The position numbers and the translations under genes are program-made. The notes beneath the pieces are model-generated. The model was not told where the DNA came from and did not search any database. It worked only from the letters and a program-made list of their open reading frames with translations. A stretch of DNA of 64,000 nt from Jejudonia soesokkakensis (GTDB lineage: Bacteria; Bacteroidota; Bacteroidia; Flavobacteriales; Flavobacteriaceae): NCBI RefSeq assembly GCF_042664795.1, contig NZ_JBHTBN010000007.1, positions 1 to 64,000 of the forward strand, given 5' to 3'. Positions within the stretch are counted from its first letter, which is position 1, and the number at the start of each line of letters is the position of its first letter. Positions 50,724 to 59,822 of the stretch are shown here, in pieces.

Positions 50724-51959
50724 ATGGCTCACATCGTCCCTTTTAAAGCAGTTCGCCCTACACGCGACAAAGTAAGTTTGCTTGCGGCAAGATCTTATGA
50801 CAGTTATACTCCTGCTCAAGTGGAATCAAGACTTCGAGACAACCCGTTTTCTTTTTTACACATTGTAAATCCAGGATATAAATACGATAAGGTGATTGCT
50901 GGTACAGAACGCTATTCATTGGTTCGTAACAGATATCTAGAATTTAAAGAAGATGGTATTTTTATGCAGGACAAGAAACCCTCTTTTTATATCTATAAAA
51001 TTGTCAATAGAGACGGATTGGAGTTCAACGGAATTGTAGCTGCTGCCAGTGTAAGAGATTATGAACAAGATGTCATAAAAAAACATGAGGATACCATTGA
51101 ATACCGCGAAGAGATTTTTAAAAATTATCTCAAAACGGTTGGTTTTAATGCCGAAGCAGTGCTCCTCACCTATCCCGATAATGATTCTTTAGAGGCTATT
51201 ATTGAAAATGGAATGAAGGACAGAGCCGAATATGAGTTCACAACTACTTATCGCGACACACACTATGTCTGGAATGTTGATGATGCCGTATTGGTTGAGA
51301 AGATCACATCCTTATTTTCGGAAATGAAAACGCTTTACATCGCAGATGGGCACCATCGTTCTTCTTCTTCTTTTTTAATGGCAAAAGACTGTGCATCAGA
51401 AAATAAAAACCATACTGGAGAGGAACCCTATAACTTTTTTATGAGCTATCTCATTCCCGAAAGTGACTTAAAAATTTACGAATTTAACAGACTTGTTAGA
51501 GACCTCAATGGTTTGACCAAAGAAGAATTCTTAATCAAGCTCGACGCTGTGTATCGTATTGAAAATCGCGGGCAAGAATACTACAAGCCTTCAAAAAAAC
51601 ATCATTTTAGCATGTACCTTGATGGCTCCTTTTATTCGTTATACCTTCGGAAAGATTACAAATTTAAAAATGCTTTAGATAGCCTTGACGCTCAAATTCT
51701 ACATGAAACGGTGTTAAAACCTATACTTGGAATTGAAGATGCACGTAATGATACACGGCTGGATTATTCCCACGGAAAAAATGACTTAGCCTATGTAAAA
51801 ACAGTGGTGGACAAAGGCGATTTTAAGGTAGGCTTTGGATTATTACCTGTGACCACTTCAGAATTAAAACAAATTGCAGACGAAGGTTTAAAAATGCCCC
51901 CTAAAAGCACCTATATCGAACCAAAATTACGTAGCGGGGTTACCATTTATGAGTTTTAA
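50724..51959 (+). CDS. DUF1015 family protein
   Basis: 411 residues. Shows the DUF1015 opening MAHIVPFKAVRPTRDKVSLL, the internal motif IADGHHRSSSSFLMAKD and the C-terminal GLLPVTTSELKQIADEG with MPPKSTYIEPKLRSG. The family is a predicted cytoplasmic enzyme of unknown reaction, often found near serine or phosphonate-type metabolism in other bacteria; that is not shown here. purB follows. Confidence 0.93.
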   Translation: MAHIVPFKAVRPTRDKVSLLAARSYDSYTPAQVESRLRDNPFSFLHIVNPGYKYDKVIAGTERYSLVRNRYLEFKEDGIFMQDKKPSFYIYKIVNRDGLEFNGIVAAASVRDYEQDVIKKHEDTIEYREEIFKNYLKTVGFNAEAVLLTYPDNDSLEAIIENGMKDRAEYEFTTTYRDTHYVWNVDDAVLVEKITSLFSEMKTLYIADGHHRSSSSFLMAKDCASENKNHTGEEPYNFFMSYLIPESDLKIYEFNRLVRDLNGLTKEEFLIKLDAVYRIENRGQEYYKPSKKHHFSMYLDGSFYSLYLRKDYKFKNALDSLDAQILHETVLKPILGIEDARNDTRLDYSHGKNDLAYVKTVVDKGDFKVGFGLLPVTTSELKQIADEGLKMPPKSTYIEPKLRSGVTIYEF

Positions 51960-52009
51960 AAACCGAATGACTTTCAGAAAAAAATACAGAAGCTTCCCTC
52001 AAAATTAAG

Positions 52010-52017
52010 TATCTTTG
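52010..52017 (+). promoter_or_regulatory. -7 promoter element of purB (TATCTTTG)
   Basis: Exact TAnnTTTG, 20 nt before the purB ATG at 52038. Confidence 0.6.
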
Positions 52018-52037
52018 TGCGCTTAACTATGTAAGCT

Positions 52038-53381
52038 ATGTCAATCCACGCACTTCAAGCCATCTCTCCTATTGATGGACGTTACGCATCCAAAACCAAT
52101 TCGCTTATTCCTTTCTTTTCTGAAGAAGCACTCATTAAATACAGAGTACATATTGAGATAGAATATTTTATTGCGTTGGTAGAACTTCCGGTACCACAAC
52201 TCAAAGATTTTGACGCCAGCTTATTTTCAGAATTAAGAAAACTGTATACTAATTTTTCTACGGAAGATGCACAGCACATAAAAGATACCGAAAAAGTAAC
52301 CAATCACGATGTCAAGGCGGTTGAATACTTTATCAAAGAAAAATTTGACAATCTGAAGCTTGAGAAATATAAAGAATTTATCCATTTCGGATTAACCTCT
52401 CAAGACATTAACAATACGGCTATTCCATTGTCTTTAAAAGATGCTATGAACGAAGTGTATGTTCCGCAACTTTTTGAACTTAAAAACAAACTTGAAGAAC
52501 TGGCAAGTGAATGGGCAGACATTCCCATGTTGGCTCGTACCCATGGACAACCCGCCTCCCCTACCCGTTTAGGCAAAGAAATTGAAGTCTTTGTGGTTCG
52601 TCTCGAGGAGCAATTTGATTTATTGAACAACATTAAAAGTGCTGCAAAATTTGGTGGTGCTACAGGAAATTTTAACGCACATAAAGTTGCGTATCCTCAA
52701 ACCGACTGGAAAGCATTTGGAACTCAATTTGTACAGGAACGACTTGGACTACATCATTCTTTCCCAACCACCCAGATCGAGCATTACGATCACATGGCCG
52801 CATTATTTGATTGTTTAAAAAGAATCAATACAATCCTTATTGATTTAGATCGGGATATGTGGACCTATGTATCTATGGATTATTTTAAGCAGAAAATCAA
52901 GAAAGGAGAGATAGGCTCTTCGGCTATGCCACATAAAGTAAATCCGATCGATTTTGAGAATAGTGAAGGGAATTTAGGAATCGCCAACGCCATTTTTGAA
53001 CATCTGTCTTCAAAATTACCTGTAAGTCGTTTGCAGCGAGATCTTACAGACAGTACGGTTTTAAGAAATATTGGAGTACCTATGGGGCATACGATCATAG
53101 CTATGCAATCTACCTTAAAAGGGTTAGGGAAGCTATTACTCAATAAAGAGAAATTTGCTGAAGACCTCGAAAATAACTGGGCAGTGGTTGCAGAAGCTAT
53201 CCAAACCATCCTTAGAAGAGAAGCTTATCCAAATCCGTACGAAGCACTAAAAGGCTTAACAAGAACAAATGAAAAGATTAATCAGACTTCCATAGCCAAC
53301 TTTATAGAAACCTTGGAAGTGCCTGAAGCTGTCAAGGCAGAAATGCGAGCAATTACTCCTGCAAATTATACGGGTATTTAA
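52038..53381 (+). CDS. purB: Adenylosuccinate lyase
   Basis: 447 residues. Cleaves SAICAR and adenylosuccinate in purine synthesis. The lyase signature GSSAMPHKVNPIDFENSEGN is present, as are LTSQDINNTAIPL, ARTHGQPASPTRLGKE and GGATGNFNAH. It resembles the E. coli-type PurB in opening (LQAISPIDGRYASKT). A terminator follows. Confidence 0.97.
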   Translation: MSIHALQAISPIDGRYASKTNSLIPFFSEEALIKYRVHIEIEYFIALVELPVPQLKDFDASLFSELRKLYTNFSTEDAQHIKDTEKVTNHDVKAVEYFIKEKFDNLKLEKYKEFIHFGLTSQDINNTAIPLSLKDAMNEVYVPQLFELKNKLEELASEWADIPMLARTHGQPASPTRLGKEIEVFVVRLEEQFDLLNNIKSAAKFGGATGNFNAHKVAYPQTDWKAFGTQFVQERLGLHHSFPTTQIEHYDHMAALFDCLKRINTILIDLDRDMWTYVSMDYFKQKIKKGEIGSSAMPHKVNPIDFENSEGNLGIANAIFEHLSSKLPVSRLQRDLTDSTVLRNIGVPMGHTIIAMQSTLKGLGKLLLNKEKFAEDLENNWAVVAEAIQTILRREAYPNPYEALKGLTRTNEKINQTSIANFIETLEVPEAVKAEMRAITPANYTGI

Positions 53382-53390
53382 GAAAAAAGA

Positions 53391-53416
53391 AAATCCAGAG
53401 AGGTACCCTGGATTTT
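53391..53416 (+). terminator. Terminator of purB
   Basis: AAATCCAG (53391-53398) pairs with CTGGATTT (53408-53415), followed by T then A-rich DNA. The 150 nt after it, up to the next terminator, hold no gene I can support. Confidence 0.65.
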
Positions 53417-53574
53417 CAAAATATATTCAACCTAACCTAACTGTGCAGGATCTCTGGTTGATGGTTAAAGATTGCTAGCATAAGTGGGGACGAAAGGTCT
53501 GTTACAATCTCTACTACGTACATTTCAAAGGTCGTGCCAAACTTACAACTAACTAATTTACAATGTATTAAAAC

Positions 53575-53607
53575 AAAAAAAAGCTTCTTTATCAAGAAGC
53601 TTTTTTA
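53575..53607. terminator. Terminator of the DUF4252 operon
   Basis: AAAAGCTTCTT pairs with AAGAAGCTTTT with A- and T-runs on both sides, immediately downstream of the minus-strand DUF4252 gene. Confidence 0.85.
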
Positions 53608-53626
53608 TCCTAATCAGCTAGTATGT

Positions 53627-54172
53627 TTACATATCAAACATCCCTAAAATACCATTTAATTGGGTTGTATTCATATCTGAAGAATCCATTGAACTAATTA
53701 ATTGCATCATCTTTTCGGGTCTCATGTTTTTTCCTAACAGCCGTACCACAGTAAATCCTTTGGTATCGTTGCTGGCCAATACAATAACCTCATCAATCGC
53801 ATCTTCTTTCCCTACATATTTGAGTGTAACATTTGTACCTTCAAAATTTAGTTTCGATAAAAGTTGGTATTTTTCATCATCCAATATTGTTTTTACTTTT
53901 TGCTTTTCAGTCCTATATTCAGCTTCATTACCATCTTTTATTGGATAGGCAACCACATTCATCTTCTTAACCGTTTTTAAAATTTCTTTTTGTTCGGCAT
54001 CGAGATTACTTTGTTTTGTATCTAAAAGACTTGAAGGTAAATCTACCTTTACAAACTTACTGTCATCTTGTTTCGCTACAAGGTATTCTTGTAGAGAAGG
54101 TTCGGTATTACAGCTTGCCAGTGCCAGCATGGCAAGGACAACTGCAGTGATATATTTAATAATGGTGGTCAT
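53627..54172 (-). CDS. DUF4252 lipoprotein
   Basis: 181 residues. Lipobox in VVLAMLALASC. The DUF4252 domain ends GFTVVRLLGKNMRPEKMMQL. The family has no assigned activity and is commonly found with ECF sigma/anti-sigma pairs in flavobacteria, as here. It is the last gene of the operon starting at 55702. Confidence 0.85.
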   Translation of the reverse strand: MTTIIKYITAVVLAMLALASCNTEPSLQEYLVAKQDDSKFVKVDLPSSLLDTKQSNLDAEQKEILKTVKKMNVVAYPIKDGNEAEYRTEKQKVKTILDDEKYQLLSKLNFEGTNVTLKYVGKEDAIDEVIVLASNDTKGFTVVRLLGKNMRPEKMMQLISSMDSSDMNTTQLNGILGMFDM

Positions 54173-54190
54173 GTTTTTAAGGTTAGAAGG

Positions 54191-54727
54191 TTATTTTTGC
54201 TTTTTTTCTACGTTTTTAAGTTCATCACTACCTGGCACGTTAAGATCTTTGGTAAGTTTAGAGATTTTTTTAAGGTCAATATTACCAGTAATACTCATCA
54301 CCACACTCATATATTTTCCATCAATATCACCTTGAAGGTGCATAAGCAATTCGCTTACAAAGTTTTCATTCTTTCCTTCTTTTGAGTAAAACTTAATATT
54401 TTTACCGTCGTCTTTTACTCTCATTAATTCACTAAGGCTTTTATTTCCTGAAATGTACGTAGTAACGGCAGAGTTCATACGTTCTGCCACTGCAGGGTTT
54501 GAAGTACTGTAAACTTGAATGTTATTCAAATTATTTACGAGTTCCATATATTCCTTTACTTCAGGGTCGTCTGATTCAATATCAATCTTAGCCAGAAGTT
54601 TGAACATATTTTTAGTAACTACTACAGAAGAAACATCTTTATCATCTTCAAATGAGGCAAAAGGGTTCTGTGCGATAGTAGCTAAAGGTGCTATAATAAG
54701 TGCGATAATTAATGCTATTTTTTTCAT
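54191..54727 (-). CDS. DUF4252 secreted protein
   Basis: 178 residues with a signal peptide ending ATIAQ. It has the DUF4252 pattern (VTKNMFKLLAKIDIESDDPE, MSVVMSITGNIDLKKISKLT). Paralogue of the lipoprotein gene 18 nt downstream. Probably controlled by the sigma/anti-sigma pair upstream. Confidence 0.85.
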   Translation of the reverse strand: MKKIALIIALIIAPLATIAQNPFASFEDDKDVSSVVVTKNMFKLLAKIDIESDDPEVKEYMELVNNLNNIQVYSTSNPAVAERMNSAVTTYISGNKSLSELMRVKDDGKNIKFYSKEGKNENFVSELLMHLQGDIDGKYMSVVMSITGNIDLKKISKLTKDLNVPGSDELKNVEKKQK

Positions 54728-54771
54728 TGTGTATGGGTCCGAAAAGTCGGGTAACTATTTAATTTAGGTTA

Positions 54772-55209
54772 TTATTTTAAAATTTTATTTTTTGATTTTG
54801 TGAATTGTTGAATGTAAACTAGGTCTTCTGCCCCTTCATTAAAACTTTGTGACATAAGCTTTAGCGCTTCTTTCGATTCCTTAAAAGCTGCCAGTGCTTC
54901 TTTCTCTTCGGAAGATAAATCAGAAGGCTGAGAAAAAATAAATCCGCCAACGGTTACAGCTACGATTAATAAAGCTGCGACACTATACCACCAGGGTTTA
55001 ATGATTGACGATTGCTTCGGAAGGAGTACTTCTCTGTCTGAGCACTCTCCTCGTGCTGAAGCAAATTCAGTAAACATTGCTTTATACACATCAAGATGGG
55101 GCGCAACCTCGTTTCCGCAGAAATACGCTTGAAGCATCTTCTCTTCTTTTAACGAAGTAGTACCTTCAAAATACTTTTCTAAAAGAGCTTCTATTTTAGC
55201 TAACTCCAT
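54772..55209 (-). CDS. Single-TM anti-sigma factor-like protein
   Basis: 145 residues. The cytoplasmic N-terminus (AKIEALLEKYFEGTTSLKEE) is like sigma-binding zinc-less anti-sigma domains. One TM (WWYSVAALLIVAVTVGGFIF) and a short periplasmic tail follow. The start overlaps the sigma gene end by 14 nt, the usual coupling of such pairs. Role as anti-sigma is inferred from position and layout. Confidence 0.75.
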   Translation of the reverse strand: MELAKIEALLEKYFEGTTSLKEEKMLQAYFCGNEVAPHLDVYKAMFTEFASARGECSDREVLLPKQSSIIKPWWYSVAALLIVAVTVGGFIFSQPSDLSSEEKEALAAFKESKEALKLMSQSFNEGAEDLVYIQQFTKSKNKILK

Positions 55210-55702
55210 AATTGTATTGTTTTATTAATTGTTCTCTTACAGTTTTTCGTGCTCTCGATAAATTAACACGAACTGCTGTTTCATTACTTTCTAGCATTTG
55301 AGCGATTTCAGAAAATTCAAATTGCTCAACATCCCGTAATTGCAATATTATTTTTTGTTGTTCTGGCAAGGTTTCCATAATCTTAAAAACAATACTCACT
55401 CCGTCATTAGCTTCTACTTGTTTTTCCAGATTATCTCTATTCTGAAAATTAGTATGTACAATTTTTAAATTTCCTGCTTGTTTAGATTTCAATCTGTCAA
55501 GACAGTAATTCTTAGTCATTGTAATTGCAAAAGCTTGCGAAGAACGATAGTCTTTCATTTTATTTTTGCCTTTCCATAATTTCAAAAAAACTTCTTGAAC
55601 GGCGTCTTCGGCTTCATCTTTTGAAACTAAAAGTCTCTTTGCTATTCTGTACAATGTATCTTTATACGGAAGTACGGTCGCTATGAATTCTTTTTGTTTC
55701 AT
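55196..55702 (-). CDS. ECF-type sigma factor
   Basis: 168 residues with sigma2 (KDEAEDAVQEVFLKLWKGKN) and sigma4 (LPEQQKIILQLRDVEQFEFS, EIAQMLESNETAVRVNLSRA) regions. First gene of the unit sigma/anti-sigma/DUF4252/DUF4252. The stress or signal it senses is not evident. The 225 nt upstream, to the S41 protease gene, are AT-rich and hold no gene. Confidence 0.93.
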   Translation of the reverse strand: MKQKEFIATVLPYKDTLYRIAKRLLVSKDEAEDAVQEVFLKLWKGKNKMKDYRSSQAFAITMTKNYCLDRLKSKQAGNLKIVHTNFQNRDNLEKQVEANDGVSIVFKIMETLPEQQKIILQLRDVEQFEFSEIAQMLESNETAVRVNLSRARKTVREQLIKQYNYGVS

Positions 55703-55927
55703 TTAATTTCCCTGTAAACAGAGAGTTTTTGGTGTTAGCTAGTATAAAATATGCCGTTCTATAAATACGACGAATGACCTTAAATTTTGTTACATTCTAT
55801 TTTTTATTGAATGTAAATAATGAAACTTTTTTTCGACCGTTTATAGTAAAGTCCTTACTTTTAAGAAAAACTTTTTTAAAAGAAAGTTTAAAAAGATTAC
55901 AAATTACTGAAACATAAAATATACACC

Positions 55928-57331
55928 TTGAAAAAGCTATTTACCCTATCCCTATTATCTGTTACGTTATTATTTACTTCTTGTTTTGAAGACTTGGATG
56001 ATAATGAACAACTAGCTTCTACCAGTGATATACAAAATTTTATATATCGCGGACTTAATTTTTTCTATCTATACAAAGCAGACACACCAGAACTTGCTAA
56101 TGACGCTTTTGCAAACGACGGAGAACTCAATGACTTTTTGGATACTTATGAAACACCCGAAGCACTTTTTGAATTTCTAAAGTCGCCTCAGGATCGATTT
56201 AGCATTTTAGTGGATGACTATATCGCACTGGAAAATGCAATCAATGGAGTTTCAGTAAGTAATGGAATGGAATTCGGTCTGGTTTTTTATCCTGATATGA
56301 GCGGAAATCTCTTTGGATATGTTCGTTATGTCTTACCCAATACCGATGCCGCCAATGAAGGGATACAACGAGGTGATATCTTTAATAGAATTGACGGACA
56401 ACAAATTACAGAATCAAATTTCAATAACTTATTATCACCAGACACCTATACTATTGGCTTAGCAACATTTGACGGACAAACAATTACCCCTATACAAGAT
56501 GAAATAGAACTTACCAAAATCCAGTATGAAGAAAATCCTGTCTTTCTTGCACGAACGCTTGATGTCGATGGACAAAATGTTGGATATTTAATGTATAATT
56601 CTTTTACTAGAAATTTTGACGAAGCGTTAAATAATGCTTTCGGTCAGTTTCAGGCTGAGGGTGTGACAGAATTGGTTCTTGATTTACGATACAACGGTGG
56701 CGGCTCGGTTGAAACTGCAACAGATCTTGCCGGTATGATCACAGGACAATTTAACAATCAGATTTTTTATACTGAAGAATGGAATGCAGACCGCCAAGAA
56801 GACTATGCAGAACCAGGATTTTTCGATAGTACTATAAGTAATGGGAATAATACTAATAGTTTAAATCTTACGCGTGTCTATGTATTGACCACAAGACGTT
56901 CGGCTTCTGCTAGTGAACTAGTGATCAATAGCCTCGCACCTTACATTGATGTAGTGCAAATTGGACAAAATACGGCAGGAAAATTTCAAGCGTCTTTTAT
57001 ATTGTATGACGCCCCTGCTCCAAATTTTAGTCGAAGCCAAGCAAATCCAGGACATACCTACGCCATGCTACCTTTAGTTTTTAAGACTGTAAATACAGCA
57101 GGTAATACTGATTTTATTGACGGACTCGTACCCGACATTGAACAAAACGAAGATTTTTCTAATTTAGGAATGCTAGGTGATCCTAATGAGCCTTTTTTAG
57201 CAACCGCACTTTCTCAGATTTCTGGCGCTCCCAGACCGGCTTTACCTACTACGCTTCAGCTTGAAGAAACATATGGTAGTGATGAACAATCACCTGTTTT
57301 TCAGTTAATGTATGTAGATATAAGGGAATAA
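55928..57331 (+). CDS. S41-family serine protease lipoprotein
   Basis: 467 residues. The start is TTG at 55928, the only start that keeps the leader KKLFTLSLLSVTLLFTSC with lipobox Cys. A PDZ-like region (about 110-190, IQRGDIFNRIDGQ) precedes the tail-specific protease domain: VGYLMYNSF, LVLDLRYNGGGSVETA and the catalytic Ser in TTRRSASASELVIN. C-terminal processing-type peptidase on the periplasmic or outer surface. Usual substrate unknown. Confidence 0.9.
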   Translation: MKKLFTLSLLSVTLLFTSCFEDLDDNEQLASTSDIQNFIYRGLNFFYLYKADTPELANDAFANDGELNDFLDTYETPEALFEFLKSPQDRFSILVDDYIALENAINGVSVSNGMEFGLVFYPDMSGNLFGYVRYVLPNTDAANEGIQRGDIFNRIDGQQITESNFNNLLSPDTYTIGLATFDGQTITPIQDEIELTKIQYEENPVFLARTLDVDGQNVGYLMYNSFTRNFDEALNNAFGQFQAEGVTELVLDLRYNGGGSVETATDLAGMITGQFNNQIFYTEEWNADRQEDYAEPGFFDSTISNGNNTNSLNLTRVYVLTTRRSASASELVINSLAPYIDVVQIGQNTAGKFQASFILYDAPAPNFSRSQANPGHTYAMLPLVFKTVNTAGNTDFIDGLVPDIEQNEDFSNLGMLGDPNEPFLATALSQISGAPRPALPTTLQLEETYGSDEQSPVFQLMYVDIRE

Positions 57332-57412
57332 GTCTAATTTTATAGCCATACGCTAAAGTATTAGTGCTACCGAATCTGGGATTTAATTTTCACTTTCCCA
57401 ATAGTTTCAATA

Positions 57413-59335
57413 TTAAAAACTTAACGTGAATCCGGAACGTATGTTTCTGCCCCGCGTCTGAAAACGAAACAATTCCTCATATTCAGAATTAAAAATATTT
57501 GAGATTCCAGTAAATATCTTAATATTGTCTGTAATCTGAGTTGAAAGTGTTAGATCCAATACCCCATAGCTATCTAATATCACATTTTCACTTGCAAAAG
57601 TTTCCGAATTAAAAAAACTATCGGTTCGTTCACTGTTATATTGATACGTTACCCCTATAGAAGTACCATTACCATATTGGTAGGTAACACCGGCATTTAT
57701 TTTATGCTCCGGAATTCGAAGTGCAAATTTTTCATCTGCTTGCGTATTGGTATAATTTGCTGAAAGCTGCAACCCAAAATCAAAGGTCTTGGAAGCTTCA
57801 ACTTCTACACCACTTGCTTCAAATGTTTCATCAATATTGCGATACTGAAAAATAAATAGGTCCGGATCCACTGTTACAAAGTCAACAAAATTATCTTCGT
57901 TTCGATTAAAGTAAACGGCGCTGATGCGCAAATCATTTTCTAGTGTGAATTCCAAGCCTCCTTCAATAGTTCTGTTTTCTTCTGGGAGTAAGTTCTCATT
58001 ACCATATAATGGATCATACAGCTGAAATAATGAAGGTGTAATGTATGCGGTACTATACGAACCTAATACTTTCAGGTTAGTTTCCCCTATTCCGAAGTTA
58101 TAACTCGGATTCACATTGTACACAATATGCGTATCATAAATACTATGAATGTTCACCCGTGCACCGGCATTTAGATTCAATCCGAAATCCGAAATATAGG
58201 TGACATTTATATAAGGATCAATATAGTGTAGCTTGGCTGTGTCCTCATCGATATCTTGGGCAAATTCGGTTTCACCAAACGGAATAGTGAAAGAATTAAA
58301 CTTACTATTATTATAATTCAATCCAACTAAACCGGTAATTGTTGAGGAAAAATTATACGTTAGATAGTTATCCATTGTATAGGATTTACTATCATACGTT
58401 GCAGGAAACGACGATTCTATCTCGCGTTCGATCCAAGTAAAGCTATCATTAAAAACATACGTTCCTTTGGCATATTTCCATTCAAAATGCCCTCCAGTTT
58501 TCATTTGTTCGGTTATCGAACGATTTTCTGCATCCGCAAAACTGAAATCGTCAAAACCCGCCTTAAATTTATCGAAAGCAAAAAACTGACTTATCGTGAT
58601 ATCATTGTTAAACCTATACCCTAGATTAATTCGTCCGTCAAAACGATTAAATACATCTGCCTCAAAACGGTCTTGTCCTTCGGGGGCAGCTATAGCTGAT
58701 ATTCCATCTACATAACGATTGCTAAAATTCCCATTATAGAAAAACTTTTTAAGCGTTCCGTTTACTGAAATATAATTAGTGAATTCTTCAAATTTGTAGT
58801 TTTTATCTTCATTTTCTGAAGAACGATTGCTCCCAAATGTTGAAGTGACTGTTGCAGCTATAGGTCGTTTAGAGGCTTTTTTAGTGGTGATACTGATGAC
58901 TGCAGTAGCAGCACCGCTTCCATAAAGTACGCTAGAAGCACCTTTAATAATTTCAATAGTTTCGATGGATGAAGCAGGAACTAATCGTAGATCGTAATCA
59001 TTAGAGATTTGCGAAGGATCATTGAGCTGCACCCCATCCACCATAATAACCACTTGTCGGTTTCGTCCTCCTCGTACAAAATAGCCAAGATTTTGTCCGT
59101 CGTTGCTCCTGCTCCCGTTGATCTCAATTCCGGAGACCTCATTAATAAGTTGAGCTACAGTTTTCCCGGTACTGCGTTCTAGTGTTTCAGCAGAAATGGT
59201 AGCAATCACTTTTCCACTGTTCTTTCGGGCTATAGGAATTTTCGTGTCCAGATAAACACTATCGAGGATTTCTGCTTTTTGAGCAAAAGTAGTACCTGTA
59301 ATAAAAAGGCTGAAGAAAATTAAATTACGTATCAT
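57413..59335 (-). CDS. btuB: TonB-dependent vitamin B12 receptor
   Basis: 640 residues from ATG 59335. In-frame starts at 59443 and 59410 lie in or next to the riboswitch and are rejected. A signal peptide ends TFAQ. The plug has IATISAETLERSTGKTVAQL, YFVRGGRNRQVVIMVDGVQL and IEIIKGASSVLYGSGA. The barrel ends RNIRSGFTLSF with a terminal Phe. The cobalamin riboswitch upstream and the divergent btuFCD genes identify cobalamin as the substrate. Confidence 0.92.
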   Translation of the reverse strand: MIRNLIFFSLFITGTTFAQKAEILDSVYLDTKIPIARKNSGKVIATISAETLERSTGKTVAQLINEVSGIEINGSRSNDGQNLGYFVRGGRNRQVVIMVDGVQLNDPSQISNDYDLRLVPASSIETIEIIKGASSVLYGSGAATAVISITTKKASKRPIAATVTSTFGSNRSSENEDKNYKFEEFTNYISVNGTLKKFFYNGNFSNRYVDGISAIAAPEGQDRFEADVFNRFDGRINLGYRFNNDITISQFFAFDKFKAGFDDFSFADAENRSITEQMKTGGHFEWKYAKGTYVFNDSFTWIEREIESSFPATYDSKSYTMDNYLTYNFSSTITGLVGLNYNNSKFNSFTIPFGETEFAQDIDEDTAKLHYIDPYINVTYISDFGLNLNAGARVNIHSIYDTHIVYNVNPSYNFGIGETNLKVLGSYSTAYITPSLFQLYDPLYGNENLLPEENRTIEGGLEFTLENDLRISAVYFNRNEDNFVDFVTVDPDLFIFQYRNIDETFEASGVEVEASKTFDFGLQLSANYTNTQADEKFALRIPEHKINAGVTYQYGNGTSIGVTYQYNSERTDSFFNSETFASENVILDSYGVLDLTLSTQITDNIKIFTGISNIFNSEYEELFRFQTRGRNIRSGFTLSF

Positions 59336-59449
59336 TTTACAATTTATTTTTTTCAGAAGAAAACAAATGTGAGAAGGCAGTGCATAATAGTATTGCACGA
59401 TATTGCGTTTCATCACCTTACTTTTATCCCGAAAGTTTGACAATAATAG

Positions 59450-59605
59450 AAATGTGGCAGGTCTCCTGGCTCGTCTGCGTGAACCTTCCCATCCCGTTAA
59501 AAAAGGACAGTGGTATAGATTTCACAATCCCGACCTACTATGTCGGGAGACTTACAGTTGCGGGAACAGCTTCGGCTTAACCGAATTCCCTTTTAAGAAT
59601 GTAAA
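59450..59605 (-). ncRNA. Cobalamin riboswitch upstream of btuB
   Basis: Read on the minus strand: AAAAGGGAA near 59590, the core GCTGTTCCCGCAACTGTAAG at 59551-59570, CCACTGTCC (B12 box) at 59506-59514, then GAGCCAGGAGACCTGCC at 59456-59472. These are the conserved aptamer elements in the right order. The -7 word TACATTCG at 59629-59636 gives a transcript start just upstream. On cobalamin binding it would lower btuB expression. Confidence 0.93.
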
Positions 59606-59702
59606 AAACATTCACCAAAAATCTGACGCGAATGTACCACAATCCTTTTATTGAAAACCAAGAATAGATGAATTATTTTAATTTATTGTTTTCGTTCTCA
59701 AC

Positions 59703-59798
59703 TGTCATCTCGAAGAAAGTGAGAGATCTCATTAAAGTGAGAAAAAAAAATTAACCCTGTAATGTGATTTCTCGTCGCTACGCTCTGTCGAAATGACA
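59703..59798. repeat. Palindromic REP/MITE-like element
   Basis: TGTCATCTCGA (59703-59713) and its near-inverted partner TCGAAATGACA (59788-59798) flank an interior with GTGAGAGATCTC and TTTCTCGTCGCTACGCTC. The style matches small interspersed repeats common in flavobacterial genomes. It lies between the riboswitch and btuF; no ORF. Confidence 0.6.
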
Positions 59799-59822
59799 AA
59801 ATAAAAACCTTACTTTTACCCC

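Noticed and set aside
53420..53570. Possible small RNA or tRNA between purB and the DUF4252 operon
   Set aside because: No cloverleaf or promoter word is visible; only two flanking terminators.
59380..59654. Plus-strand ORFs of 66 and 83 codons upstream of btuF
   Set aside because: They lie over the conserved elements of the minus-strand cobalamin riboswitch and encode no family.
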